From assembly GCA_025454915.1 (NCBI GenBank), contig JALONN010000001.1, forward strand, positions 124,001 through 188,000: 64,000 nucleotides of DNA, given 5' to 3'. Source of the DNA: Raineya sp. (GTDB taxonomy: Bacteria > Bacteroidota > Bacteroidia > Cytophagales > Thermonemataceae). Position numbers and translations under genes: made by a program. Within the stretch, counting starts at the first letter, position 1. Each line of letters starts with the position of its first letter. Under the pieces are notes generated by a model. The model ran no database searches. It saw only the letters and a program-made list of their open reading frames with translations, and was not told the DNA's origin. Shown here piece after piece: positions 1 to 7,739 of this stretch.

Positions 1-1
1 C

Positions 2-769
2 AAGCAGAATTGTGAGGAAATAGCAGAGGCTTTTCAGAATTCAAACACACCTTTTTTACAATCGTATGTTGGAGCTTCGTGGGCTGCTGATTCTTTTGTA
101 GGTATCATGTCTTTATATTTACATGACAAACTTTTTGAACCAAAATATCAGAAACTTATCAAAGAGTGGATTTTGAAAGTAAAAATGCTTTTAGATAAGC
201 AAAATGGACTGATTTCTCACTCAGCAGATGCAAGTACAGGTAAAACGATAGAGAAAGCAAGAGGCTCTTCAATGGCTTTGATGCTTTTATTTCTTTCAGA
301 AATAGAGCCTAAATTTGCCCAAGAGCAATTTGAGTTGTTTAAAAAACATTTTTCTCAAACTATTTTACAATTGCCATGTATCAGAGAATATCCATATGGA
401 AGCTCTGGAATGGGAGATGTGGACTCTGGTCCTGTAATTTTAGGCATGAGTCCTGTGGCAACCATTGTTTCTGTTGGGGTATTTCAGAAGTTTGGAGAAT
501 ATAAAACTGCAAATGATATGTTTAGCTGTATCGAAACATTTGGAATAGCTTATCATTCAGAAACAGAGAAAAAATATTTAATGGGCAAAATGCCCATAGC
601 TGATATATTTATTGCGTGGGTGAGAGTACAAGGTACTCAAAAGAGTGTTCAAGAAAAGTCATTTGGCTCAATATTTCTATTCAATATATTGTGTAGTGGC
701 TTTATAATGCTCATATTGATTGTTCTTGCAAGAAAGAGAATTAAACATATTTTTTTAAATAAAGCCTAA
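2..769 (+). CDS. Unknown protein, 5' end cut off by the window
   Basis: The reading frame is open from base 2 with no stop, so the gene begins outside the window; the first internal ATG is at 107 but the codons before it read as normal protein. At least 255 residues are visible. The sequence carries a G/D/S-rich loop (GSSGMGDVDSGPV, near 405-435) and a C-terminal hydrophobic segment (about 675-740) followed by K/R residues, which looks like a membrane anchor with a short cytoplasmic tail. The helical, aromatic-rich body could be an alpha/alpha-toroid type enzyme, but I do not recognise the family and assign no function. It converges with the DoxX-like gene, overlapping its stop by 4 nt. Confidence 0.7.
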   Translation, partial: KQNCEEIAEAFQNSNTPFLQSYVGASWAADSFVGIMSLYLHDKLFEPKYQKLIKEWILKVKMLLDKQNGLISHSADASTGKTIEKARGSSMALMLLFLSEIEPKFAQEQFELFKKHFSQTILQLPCIREYPYGSSGMGDVDSGPVILGMSPVATIVSVGVFQKFGEYKTANDMFSCIETFGIAYHSETEKKYLMGKMPIADIFIAWVRVQGTQKSVQEKSFGSIFLFNILCSGFIMLILIVLARKRIKHIFLNKA

Positions 770-1173
770 CGAATCTTTTTAACTTTTAAAATCCACCAGA
801 AAAACACAAAATGGAATAAAAGCCTGCCATACAAACCATAATAGGTAGGTTTTTGAGAAAAATCAATAACATTTCCTCCAACATTCATTACTGGAGGCTC
901 AAAAAGGTGGCTGATATGAATACTCCAAAAGCTCATCAGGAGTCCGAAAATACCCCAAGCACCGATATTTCTGTATTTAGAAGGAATCAGCATAAGTCCG
1001 AATACAATTTCTAAAGCTCCTGAGGCATAATTTAGAAAAGGCTTCTGAATAAACCAAGAGGGCATCATGGCTACATAAAAATCAGGGTTGATAAAGTGAT
1101 TAATGCCCATCACAGCATAAAATACAGCTGTGAAATATAAAAAAAACTTGCTTTGAAATATGTTTTTAGCCAT
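766..1173 (-). CDS. DoxX-like small integral membrane protein
   Basis: About 135 residues with four hydrophobic segments and the pattern of the DoxX superfamily: a first helix ending in G-I-N-H-F-x-N-P, a second with SGALEIVFGLML, then a third and a fourth near the C-terminus. Members are found in quinone- or redox-linked membrane contexts, but substrates are mostly unknown. The frame is open to an ATG at 1245, but the MAKN start at 1173 is preferred because the extra 24 residues look like untranslated DNA and would overlap the divergent gene at 1240. Tail-to-tail with the unknown gene to its left. Confidence 0.7.
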   Translation of the reverse strand: MAKNIFQSKFFLYFTAVFYAVMGINHFINPDFYVAMMPSWFIQKPFLNYASGALEIVFGLMLIPSKYRNIGAWGIFGLLMSFWSIHISHLFEPPVMNVGGNVIDFSQKPTYYGLYGRLLFHFVFFWWILKVKKIR

Positions 1174-1239
1174 TGCGTTTATATTTTGTACCAATATGTA
1201 AAACTTTTGGGAACACAAAAAGTTTTTGATTAAAAAGCT

Positions 1240-3684
1240 ATGCAAAAAATTTATCTCCTTTCAGGAAATGGCAGTTACAAAGCATGGTGGGATGATTGTC
1301 TGCCTTTTTTCAAAGAAAAACAACCCATACCCCTCGAACTCCCTGGTTTTGGAAGCAATACCTCTCAAAAATATCAGAATTTAGAGCAATTAGCTCAGGC
1401 TCTACTGGAGCAAACCGAAGAAAACCAAGAGATTTTTGCTGTGGGTATCAATGCTTTGGTAGTATTACATGCACTTGTCCGAAAGCCCAAACACTTCTCA
1501 AAAGTAATATTACTGGCTCCCGTAGGAGCTTTTTTATGGGAAAGGAGCTTTGTGAAAATCATGTCGTGGAAGCCTATTCGCAAAACGATTCATTTTCTGC
1601 TTAAAAACTTCCCTAAAGTATTTGCTCATAAATTTTCATCTAAAAAATGGACAGAGAACCAATACAAACGCATGGGAGAGGGTTACAGGCAATGCAAAGC
1701 CTTTGAAAAGTATTTTGAATTTGTACAACCTCACAATGCCCTGACTCTTTTTGAGTGGATAGAAACACCCATAGAACTTATTTGGGGAACAAAAGACGCT
1801 GTTTTGGGCATCAATCAGGCACCTGCTTGGGACTCTATTCTGCCAAGAGCCGATTTGAGTATCAGCATTCATGAGCATTGGGAGCATTATCCTTATATTG
1901 ATAACCCTGAGGAGTTTGCGAGTTTTCTTGAAAACCATCAGCCACAATTCAAAGCTCATACCAAAGGAGGAAGGCTTGCTTTGGCTACATTGGCAGGTTT
2001 GCCTGTACCCCAAAAAGTAACCGTTACACCCCAAACAGACTTGATGGCAGTTCTGAACCTGCTCAATACGACCAAACTTTTTGCTGTGCGTTCTTCTGCC
2101 TCCAACGAAGATAAAATTGACAAATCCAACGCAGGAATCCATACTTCGTATTTGAGAGTTAGAGCATCAGAGATTATTGCCAAAACGCAAGATTTATTTG
2201 AGAAAGGCATTGATGAGGTAGTCATTCAGGAGTTTGTAGAGCCTGTTATTTCAGGAGTGGCATTTGTAAGAAATATTTCAGCAGAAATAGATTTGGTGGA
2301 AGGGCATTTAGAAGAGTTTATCTCAGGAAAGAAAGAACCACACAGTTTTACCATTTCTAAAATGGGCGAAAACTGGGAAATTCCCATTTCTTTAGAGGCT
2401 CAAAATTTGCTTAACACTAAAGGTTTGAAAATAAAAGAATTATGGAGTTTTCTGCAAAAAACTATCAAGGCTTTTCATTATCAGCCTTCCGATATTGAGT
2501 GGGCTTGGGACGGTTATCAACTTCATCTGTTTCAGATACGTCCTGTTACACATTATTTGTGGCGTAGAAGCCTGACTTCTGCCAATATGGATGAAATTCT
2601 GCCCAAACAGGTCAGTAGACTTATGGAATATGCTCAACAGAAAGCTTCTTTGAATATCGGGCGTATTTATAGCCTTTGGGATAAAAGAGTTCTCAATGAC
2701 AATGAGCCTTTTAGCGTAACAGCCGAAGACAATGCTTCTTACATCAATTCTGATTTGTTTTTGGCTCGTTTCAGAGATTGGGGCTTGCCGAGCAGTTTGT
2801 ATGCCAAAGAAATAGGTGGGGCAGTGCCTCATTTACCTTTTAATTTTTGGAAATTTTTTCAAAATATCCCTGTTTTTCTTACAATGCAGGCAGTTTCAAG
2901 GAAGAAAATCCTCAAAATAGAACAAGAATTACAAGTTTTTGAACAAGAGTTAGAAAATATCAGAAAACAACAGAACCCTCAGAAAGAAGCAGATTTAGCC
3001 AATTGGTTCACAAGATATTATGTTTGGATAGTGCAAAACAATATTTTTATTAACAATTGTATTTCTACCTCATTTGGAACATTTTGGGGCAAGCGAAAAA
3101 CGGTGTATGATGCCCTGAACCCTCAGGATTTCCCTCACAGAATTCATTTTGAAAGTGACCCTGCAACTCCAAGAAACAGCAAAAACGAAAAACCTCTGCT
3201 TCCGTTCCCAAAGTGGAGTACAGGCATCCGAATAGCTCACAATTTGAATCTTATGGGGCTTCAAAGCTATTATTTTGAAGTTCGGGAGTGGTTCAGAGAT
3301 AACAATATGCGTCTGTTTCATCGTCTGCATAATGCCCTTGAGGGTTCGGAGTTGTTAGAGGCTCACGAGGGCATCCGAACAAAATCGGGTTGTTTTTGGC
3401 AAAACGGAGGCGAAACGCTTTCACAGGCATTTTCTTTCATGATTTACCCCGGACGTACAGAAGGCATTTTAGGGAAAGATATTCTGGTAGTAGATGCCTT
3501 AGAGCCAGGGCATTTTGAAGATTATAAACGAGCCAAAGCTGTTATTTCTCGGACAGGAGGCAGGCTTTCGCATGGGGCAACTCTACTTCGGGAGCTTCAA
3601 AAACCTTCGGCTGTGGTGAGTAATTTCCCGAAAGACTTTGAAGAAAAATTTGTTATTTTTGAAAACGGAAAAATTTTAGAATAA
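1240..3684 (+). CDS. Fusion: alpha/beta-hydrolase-like domain + PEP-synthase-like ATP-grasp + phosphohistidine domain
   Basis: The 814-residue protein has three parts. Residues 1-232 look like an alpha/beta hydrolase, but the nucleophile elbow expected as GxSxG reads G-I-N-A-L (about 69-73), so the usual serine is Asn71; a late histidine (H217, before YPYIDNPEEF) remains. Residues about 240-440 are a PPDK/PEP-synthase N-terminal ATP-grasp domain, with FAVRSSASNED at 281-291 and QIRPVT at 432-437. Residues about 745-814 are the swivelling phosphohistidine domain, with TGGRLSHGATLLRE and His778. The ATP-grasp/His pair resembles PEP synthase and rifampin phosphotransferase: ATP phosphorylates the His, which passes phosphate to a small substrate. 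The 300-residue middle part, the likely substrate site, is unrecognised. Substrate and product are unknown. Confidence 0.8.
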   Translation: MQKIYLLSGNGSYKAWWDDCLPFFKEKQPIPLELPGFGSNTSQKYQNLEQLAQALLEQTEENQEIFAVGINALVVLHALVRKPKHFSKVILLAPVGAFLWERSFVKIMSWKPIRKTIHFLLKNFPKVFAHKFSSKKWTENQYKRMGEGYRQCKAFEKYFEFVQPHNALTLFEWIETPIELIWGTKDAVLGINQAPAWDSILPRADLSISIHEHWEHYPYIDNPEEFASFLENHQPQFKAHTKGGRLALATLAGLPVPQKVTVTPQTDLMAVLNLLNTTKLFAVRSSASNEDKIDKSNAGIHTSYLRVRASEIIAKTQDLFEKGIDEVVIQEFVEPVISGVAFVRNISAEIDLVEGHLEEFISGKKEPHSFTISKMGENWEIPISLEAQNLLNTKGLKIKELWSFLQKTIKAFHYQPSDIEWAWDGYQLHLFQIRPVTHYLWRRSLTSANMDEILPKQVSRLMEYAQQKASLNIGRIYSLWDKRVLNDNEPFSVTAEDNASYINSDLFLARFRDWGLPSSLYAKEIGGAVPHLPFNFWKFFQNIPVFLTMQAVSRKKILKIEQELQVFEQELENIRKQQNPQKEADLANWFTRYYVWIVQNNIFINNCISTSFGTFWGKRKTVYDALNPQDFPHRIHFESDPATPRNSKNEKPLLPFPKWSTGIRIAHNLNLMGLQSYYFEVREWFRDNNMRLFHRLHNALEGSELLEAHEGIRTKSGCFWQNGGETLSQAFSFMIYPGRTEGILGKDILVVDALEPGHFEDYKRAKAVISRTGGRLSHGATLLRELQKPSAVVSNFPKDFEEKFVIFENGKILE

Positions 3685-3736
3685 AGGAGAGTAGAATTTT
3701 TAGAAAAAGGATTTCAGAAAAAGGACGTTTTTTTTT

Positions 3737-3804
3737 CATTCCGAACGTAGTGAGGAGTCTAAACTTCTAATAGTTTATATTTCTCGCATTTGCTCGAAAT
3801 GACG
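3737..3804. repeat. Dispersed palindromic intergenic element, copy 1
   Basis: The ends are near-inverted: CATTCCGAACGTAGTGAGGA at 3737-3756, and CTCGCATTTGCTCGAAATGA, followed by CG, at 3783-3804, whose reverse complement begins CGTCATTTCGAGC. This is the layout of the REP-like 'CGTCATTCCGA...GAGGAATCT' elements scattered between Bacteroidota genes. It lies just downstream of the fusion gene. Function unknown; it may fold as a hairpin in RNA. Confidence 0.6.
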
Positions 3805-3866
3805 AAAGGAAATATTCAATTTGCAAGTGTACTTTGTAGGTTCTGAAACTTCCTGTATTTTTTATT

Positions 3867-3935
3867 CATTCCAAACATAGTGAGGAATCTAAACTTCTAA
3901 TGGTCTGTCATTACGAGCCGTTGGCGAAGTAATCT
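3867..3935. repeat. Dispersed intergenic element, copy 2
   Basis: CATTCCAAACATAGTGAGGA at 3867-3886, continuing ATCTAAACTTCTAATGG to 3903, repeats copy 1 exactly 130 bp further on with a few changes. It is followed by a second typical unit, GTCATTACGAGCCGTTGGCG at 3907-3926, running on to AATCT. Together the copies fill most of the 298-bp gap before the DUF2237 gene; no gene is seen in this gap. Confidence 0.6.
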
Positions 3936-3982
3936 AAACAACAAATGATTTTCTCTTATAAACAACATAAAACCTCTATATT

Positions 3983-4366
3983 ATGCAAAATGTAAATGTT
4001 TTTGGTGAAGCCCTTAAAACTTGTAGCAATACGCCCCTGACAGGCTATTTTAGAGATGGTTGTTGCAATACAGATGCCACCGATTATGGTTCTCATACGG
4101 TTTGTGCGATTGTAACAGACGATTTTCTGGAGTTTTCGGCTCAAATGGGCAACGATTTGACTACCCCAATGCCTTTGTATGAGTTCGAGGGACTCAAATC
4201 TGGCGACCGTTGGTGTCTGTGTGCCTCTCGTTGGCTGGAGGCTTACAGGGCAGGAAAAGCCCCCTTTGTAGACTTAGAAGCCACCAACGAACAATCTCTA
4301 AAACTCATTCCTATGGAAATACTCCTCAAATATGCTTTGAAGGAGAATGAGAAAGGGTTGATTTGA
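3983..4366 (+). CDS. DUF2237 family protein
   Basis: A 127-residue cysteine-rich protein matching the DUF2237 family over its whole length: MQNVNVFGEALKTCS at the start, then G-x-x-RDGCCNTDATDYGSHTVCA, and the SGDRWCLCASRWLEA block. The family is widespread, small and soluble, and has no established biochemical function. The start is the only reasonable ATG. It sits 73 bp upstream of the Argonaute gene on the same strand, but the gap carries its own promoter-like elements and the family is not known to be part of Argonaute systems, so co-function is unlikely. Confidence 0.85.
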   Translation: MQNVNVFGEALKTCSNTPLTGYFRDGCCNTDATDYGSHTVCAIVTDDFLEFSAQMGNDLTTPMPLYEFEGLKSGDRWCLCASRWLEAYRAGKAPFVDLEATNEQSLKLIPMEILLKYALKENEKGLI

Positions 4367-4378
4367 AAGGAAAACAAA

Positions 4379-4412
4379 TTTGGGGAAATTATATATAAAT
4401 TATGTATATTGT
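4379..4412 (+). promoter_or_regulatory. Possible promoter of the Argonaute cassette
   Basis: TTTG at 4379-4382 and TATATTGT at 4405-4412, separated by 22 nt, resemble the Bacteroidota pair TTTG (-33) and TANNTTTG (-7), with one T missing in the -7 box. The site lies 28 nt before the Argonaute ATG in a very A/T-rich gap. Confidence 0.35.
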
Positions 4413-4439
4413 TATTTTAAATAAAAATATAAGTTAAAG

Positions 4440-6572
4440 ATGACAGGACTATTTCTAAATATATTTGAATGTAAGTTTGAAAAGGATTATTTTAACTTAC
4501 AATACTTGTCTTATGAAAATTATTCTGTAAAAGAGGATTTTATTAAACTGCAAAAAGAAAACCCTGATTATATATTTTATAAATATGATGTGCAAATTGA
4601 AAATGAACAGTTTGAAAGACGAATTTACTTTTGGAGCAAAAAAGAAAATCCTTCAAGTACAATTATAGGTACAGAAGAAGTAATAGATATTCAAACAAAC
4701 CCTAAGATTATTAGCAAAATTATAGAAAGTTGCATTATTCAACATTTTAGAAATTTCCAAACTACTAATGGACAACCTTACAAAGTATTTAAGAAAAGGG
4801 AAGAACACTTTTGGAATATTGTATCTCCTTCTAATTTGTTTATGGTAGAACAAGAAGAAGAAGATATAGAAGGAAATAAAAAGAAGGTAAAAAAAAAACT
4901 AGTTGATGGCATTCTTGCTTTCAATCAATTTCATTTTAATACTTTCTTTAACTCTTTTAGTGGTAATCTTTCATTCTTTTTTGTGATTTCAAGAAGTATA
5001 AAATTAGAGTTTGAAAAAGGTAAAGATGATTTTGAACAAAGAAGAATTGAATATAAAGACTTGAAGGGAAAAGATAACGAGATTTTTGCGAATAAGCAAT
5101 CTATAAAACGTTTTTTATCAGCCACTGGACAGCAAGGTAATTATGAAAACCGTATTAATGCCTTAGAACATAATCAAGAAAGTTTTAAGAAAATAAAACA
5201 AGTTTTTGATTGGCTTAAAAATAACCGAAATGATATATATTTACCTTCTGGAAATAAATTTAGTGAATTCTCAATGAAATATTTGCCTCTTGAAAATGAT
5301 AAAATCCAAGCGGATAAATTTGAAATGCCAATTAAATACTACTTTGAAAATAGAACAGAAAAAGGCTACCCCAACGATATAATTTCAAAACTGAAACCAT
5401 ATAGTTTTAAATTCTTTGAAAATCAAGAAATTAAAATTTCTATTATTTGTCCTAAATCCAATGAAGGTATTTTAGAAGGTTTTATCAATCAACTTGAAAC
5501 ACGCCTAAAAAGCATGTTTCATATAAAACCTGTTTTTTTACCAATATTCTTATCAGATACTAAAACGGAAACATACACTAATGCTATTTATGAAGGTGAT
5601 ATTTCATCATCACACCTTTGTATCGTTGTGCTTAGTGAACAGCACTTAAAAATTATGGACATAAAACAAAGTCCCTATTTTATTTGCAAGGCAAGATTAC
5701 TTAGCAGGGGCATTTCTACGCAAGATATACAAGAAAAACATCTCAAAAAAATTAATCCATTCATAATGAATAATCTTGCCCTCAATATTTATGCAAAGAT
5801 TGGTGGGATTGGTTGGACTATTCAGAATATTGAGAAACGAAAAGAAGAATTAGTTATTGGTATTGGTTCATCTTTGAACAAAGATGGAAGGAGAATTTTG
5901 GGTATAGCCCAAATATTTCATTCAGATGGCAGATATTTAGTAGGTGATTGCTCACCATTATCAACTTTTGATAATTATGCAGAGAATTTAGAAAATCATC
6001 TTTACAATTCTTTATCAAAGATTATTAGCCAAGAAATCATCAATAAAAGGTCGGAGTTTCGCTTAGTCTTTCATCTTTTCAAGTCAGCAAGTAAGGAGTA
6101 TGAAATAAAAGCCGTTGAGAATGTTATAAAAAAATTTCAAAATGAAAATTTAACTTTTAAGTATGCTTTTGTTCACCTTGCTTATGGACATAATTATAGG
6201 TTATTTACTAATGATGGAAAACCATACAAAATCATTGATAATTATGGTAAAGAAAAAAGCATTGAAGGAACAGATAAAGGTACTTATCTTGAGCTTTCAA
6301 AACACCGTTCATTAGTTCATTTTGTTCAAGAAAGCACGATACCCTTAGAAATTGAAATAGATAAACGTTCAACCTTTGAAGATTTACGCTATCTCTCAAC
6401 TCAAATTTTTTGGTTTTCTCACCTTTCTCATAGAACATTTTTACCTTCTAAGAAAACTGTTACAATTTTATACCCTTCTATTATGTCAGGACTTTTAGAC
6501 AAACTTCAAGAGATTGATAAATGGGATGATAATATGGTAAAGACAATTACTGATAAACTTTGGTTCATTTAG
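4440..6572 (+). CDS. Long prokaryotic Argonaute, catalytically degenerate (long-B-like)
   Basis: The 710-residue protein shows MID and PIWI domains in its second half. The MID guide 5'-end pocket is seen as Y413-x3-K417-x10-Q428 (YFICKARLLSRGISTQ), followed by NNLALNIYAKIGGIGW (444-459) with the conserved second lysine, K453. PIWI spans about 468-710. The first catalytic Asp, expected in 'VIGIDxS', is Gly476 (VIGIGSS). The third, expected as H-x-D, is Phe547 (FHLFKSA). It should therefore bind a guide and target without slicing. The N-terminal 330 residues hold an N/linker region and, at most, a reduced PAZ. Length argues against the short pAgos (about 450-500 residues). The nuclease gene starts 3 nt after the stop, so the two are almost certainly co-translated. 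Inactive long-B pAgos are known to act with separate effectors in abortive infection; that role is inferred here. Confidence 0.9.
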   Translation: MTGLFLNIFECKFEKDYFNLQYLSYENYSVKEDFIKLQKENPDYIFYKYDVQIENEQFERRIYFWSKKENPSSTIIGTEEVIDIQTNPKIISKIIESCIIQHFRNFQTTNGQPYKVFKKREEHFWNIVSPSNLFMVEQEEEDIEGNKKKVKKKLVDGILAFNQFHFNTFFNSFSGNLSFFFVISRSIKLEFEKGKDDFEQRRIEYKDLKGKDNEIFANKQSIKRFLSATGQQGNYENRINALEHNQESFKKIKQVFDWLKNNRNDIYLPSGNKFSEFSMKYLPLENDKIQADKFEMPIKYYFENRTEKGYPNDIISKLKPYSFKFFENQEIKISIICPKSNEGILEGFINQLETRLKSMFHIKPVFLPIFLSDTKTETYTNAIYEGDISSSHLCIVVLSEQHLKIMDIKQSPYFICKARLLSRGISTQDIQEKHLKKINPFIMNNLALNIYAKIGGIGWTIQNIEKRKEELVIGIGSSLNKDGRRILGIAQIFHSDGRYLVGDCSPLSTFDNYAENLENHLYNSLSKIISQEIINKRSEFRLVFHLFKSASKEYEIKAVENVIKKFQNENLTFKYAFVHLAYGHNYRLFTNDGKPYKIIDNYGKEKSIEGTDKGTYLELSKHRSLVHFVQESTIPLEIEIDKRSTFEDLRYLSTQIFWFSHLSHRTFLPSKKTVTILYPSIMSGLLDKLQEIDKWDDNMVKTITDKLWFI

Positions 6573-6575
6573 TAT

Positions 6576-7667
6576 ATGAATTGGATAAACGACATAATAC
6601 AATACAATTCAATTAAAATTTTTGAATATCCAAGTGTTCAGGAGTTCTGTTTTTTGCGTCTTTATGATGCACAAAGTTTATTAGGAAAGGATGTCAATAT
6701 TTTACAAGGCGAACAGGAAACTTTAGCAGCAAAAGGGTTTAAGAATATAAGTCCTGATATAGATGAGTTATCAATTATAGACAAGCCAGTAATTAAGAAT
6801 ATACCACACTATAGAGATGATAAGTATAAACTTATTGGTATATCTTTGACTTCAAACAAAAGTAGTCAGGCATACAAACATTTGCAAAACTTTGTTAATC
6901 AGGCATCTGCAAAAGAAATTTTTTTAGTGCAAAAGTTTTTCCCTGATTTTAAGCAAAAATTTTTAGATAAGTTAAAATCTGAAAACACACTTGAAACATC
7001 TACAAAAATTTTAAAGTACATTTATGAAAATCAGTTTGAAACAGAAATTAATGGTTTCATTGTAGAGTTAAGTAGAAAAGGGTTAGAAACTATTGATTTA
7101 ATTGTTTTAGCTGAATTACAAAGTCATTTTGCTAACCAAACAGTAACAAAAACTACATACAAGAATCTATCTGCAAGAGATTTGATAATTAACATTTTAG
7201 AAAATTTTGAGAATGCAGTAATAAAAATAACTAACCCAAAAGAGAGATATGGAGGCAAAACATCTAATTCTCAAAGAAAACCTAAATCAATCATTAAAAT
7301 AGAAGATGAATATGATGTTCAAGATATTCTTTATGTGATATTCAAATCAGTATTTCCTAATATAAAATATGAAAACCCATTAGCAAAGTTTGGAGGAACA
7401 TCAACGAGATTAGATTTTGTTTTGGTAGAAGAAGGAATAATAATTGAAGTTAAACAAATTAGTGAAAGCGAAATTAGTGATAAAAAATTTATAAGCCAAA
7501 TTAAAGTAGATATAGAATCATATCATGTACTTGATTATTTGAATGAAATTATATTTTTTGTTTTTGCACCAAAAGCAATTCAAGACATAAATAGTTTTAT
7601 GGAATTAGAAGGAGAAAGAACAATACAAGAAAAAACTTTTAATGTTAAAGTAATTGTTGTAAGATAA
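6576..7667 (+). CDS. pAgo-associated effector with C-terminal DpnII/MboI-like PD-(D/E)XK nuclease
   Basis: A 363-residue protein. Residues about 245-363 match the DpnII/MboI-type nuclease domain: DEYDVQDILYVIF (244-256), GGTSTRLDFVLVEEGIIIEVK (273-293; catalytic D280, E291 and K293), then S-Q-I-K-V-D-I-E-S-Y (307-316), FFVFAP, and a final V-K-V-I-V strand. All core residues are present, so it should cut nucleic acid. Residues 1-240 match nothing I recognise; they are K/N/I-rich, mostly helical, and could bind the Argonaute. There is no methyltransferase next door, so a restriction-modification role is unlikely. Starting 3 nt after the Argonaute stop, it is the expected effector, unleashed when the Argonaute finds its target. 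A terminator follows at 7671. Confidence 0.85.
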   Translation: MNWINDIIQYNSIKIFEYPSVQEFCFLRLYDAQSLLGKDVNILQGEQETLAAKGFKNISPDIDELSIIDKPVIKNIPHYRDDKYKLIGISLTSNKSSQAYKHLQNFVNQASAKEIFLVQKFFPDFKQKFLDKLKSENTLETSTKILKYIYENQFETEINGFIVELSRKGLETIDLIVLAELQSHFANQTVTKTTYKNLSARDLIINILENFENAVIKITNPKERYGGKTSNSQRKPKSIIKIEDEYDVQDILYVIFKSVFPNIKYENPLAKFGGTSTRLDFVLVEEGIIIEVKQISESEISDKKFISQIKVDIESYHVLDYLNEIIFFVFAPKAIQDINSFMELEGERTIQEKTFNVKVIVVR

Positions 7668-7670
7668 ACA

Positions 7671-7706
7671 AAAAACCACTTCACTTTTAAAACGAAGTAG
7701 TTTTTC
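7671..7706. terminator. Bidirectional intrinsic terminator
   Basis: AAAAACCACTTC at 7671-7682 pairs with GAAGTAGTTTTT at 7694-7705 with a single G-U pair; A-runs and T-runs flank both sides. It sits between the convergent nuclease and guaA genes and can serve both. Confidence 0.75.
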
Positions 7707-7739
7707 TTATGTCTAAAGTCTAATATCTCACATCTAATT

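Noticed and set aside
3685..3982. A small gene in the gap before DUF2237
   Set aside because: The gap is filled by the repeated REP-like elements and has no ORF with coding character.
4440..6572. A short pAgo of the SPARTA or SPARSA kind
   Set aside because: It is 710 residues, longer than short pAgos, and the partner has a DpnII/MboI-like nuclease fold rather than TIR or SIR2-APAZ.
6576..7667. A DpnII-type restriction endonuclease gene with a methylase
   Set aside because: No methyltransferase motif is found in the flanking genes, and the gene follows the Argonaute with a 3-nt gap.
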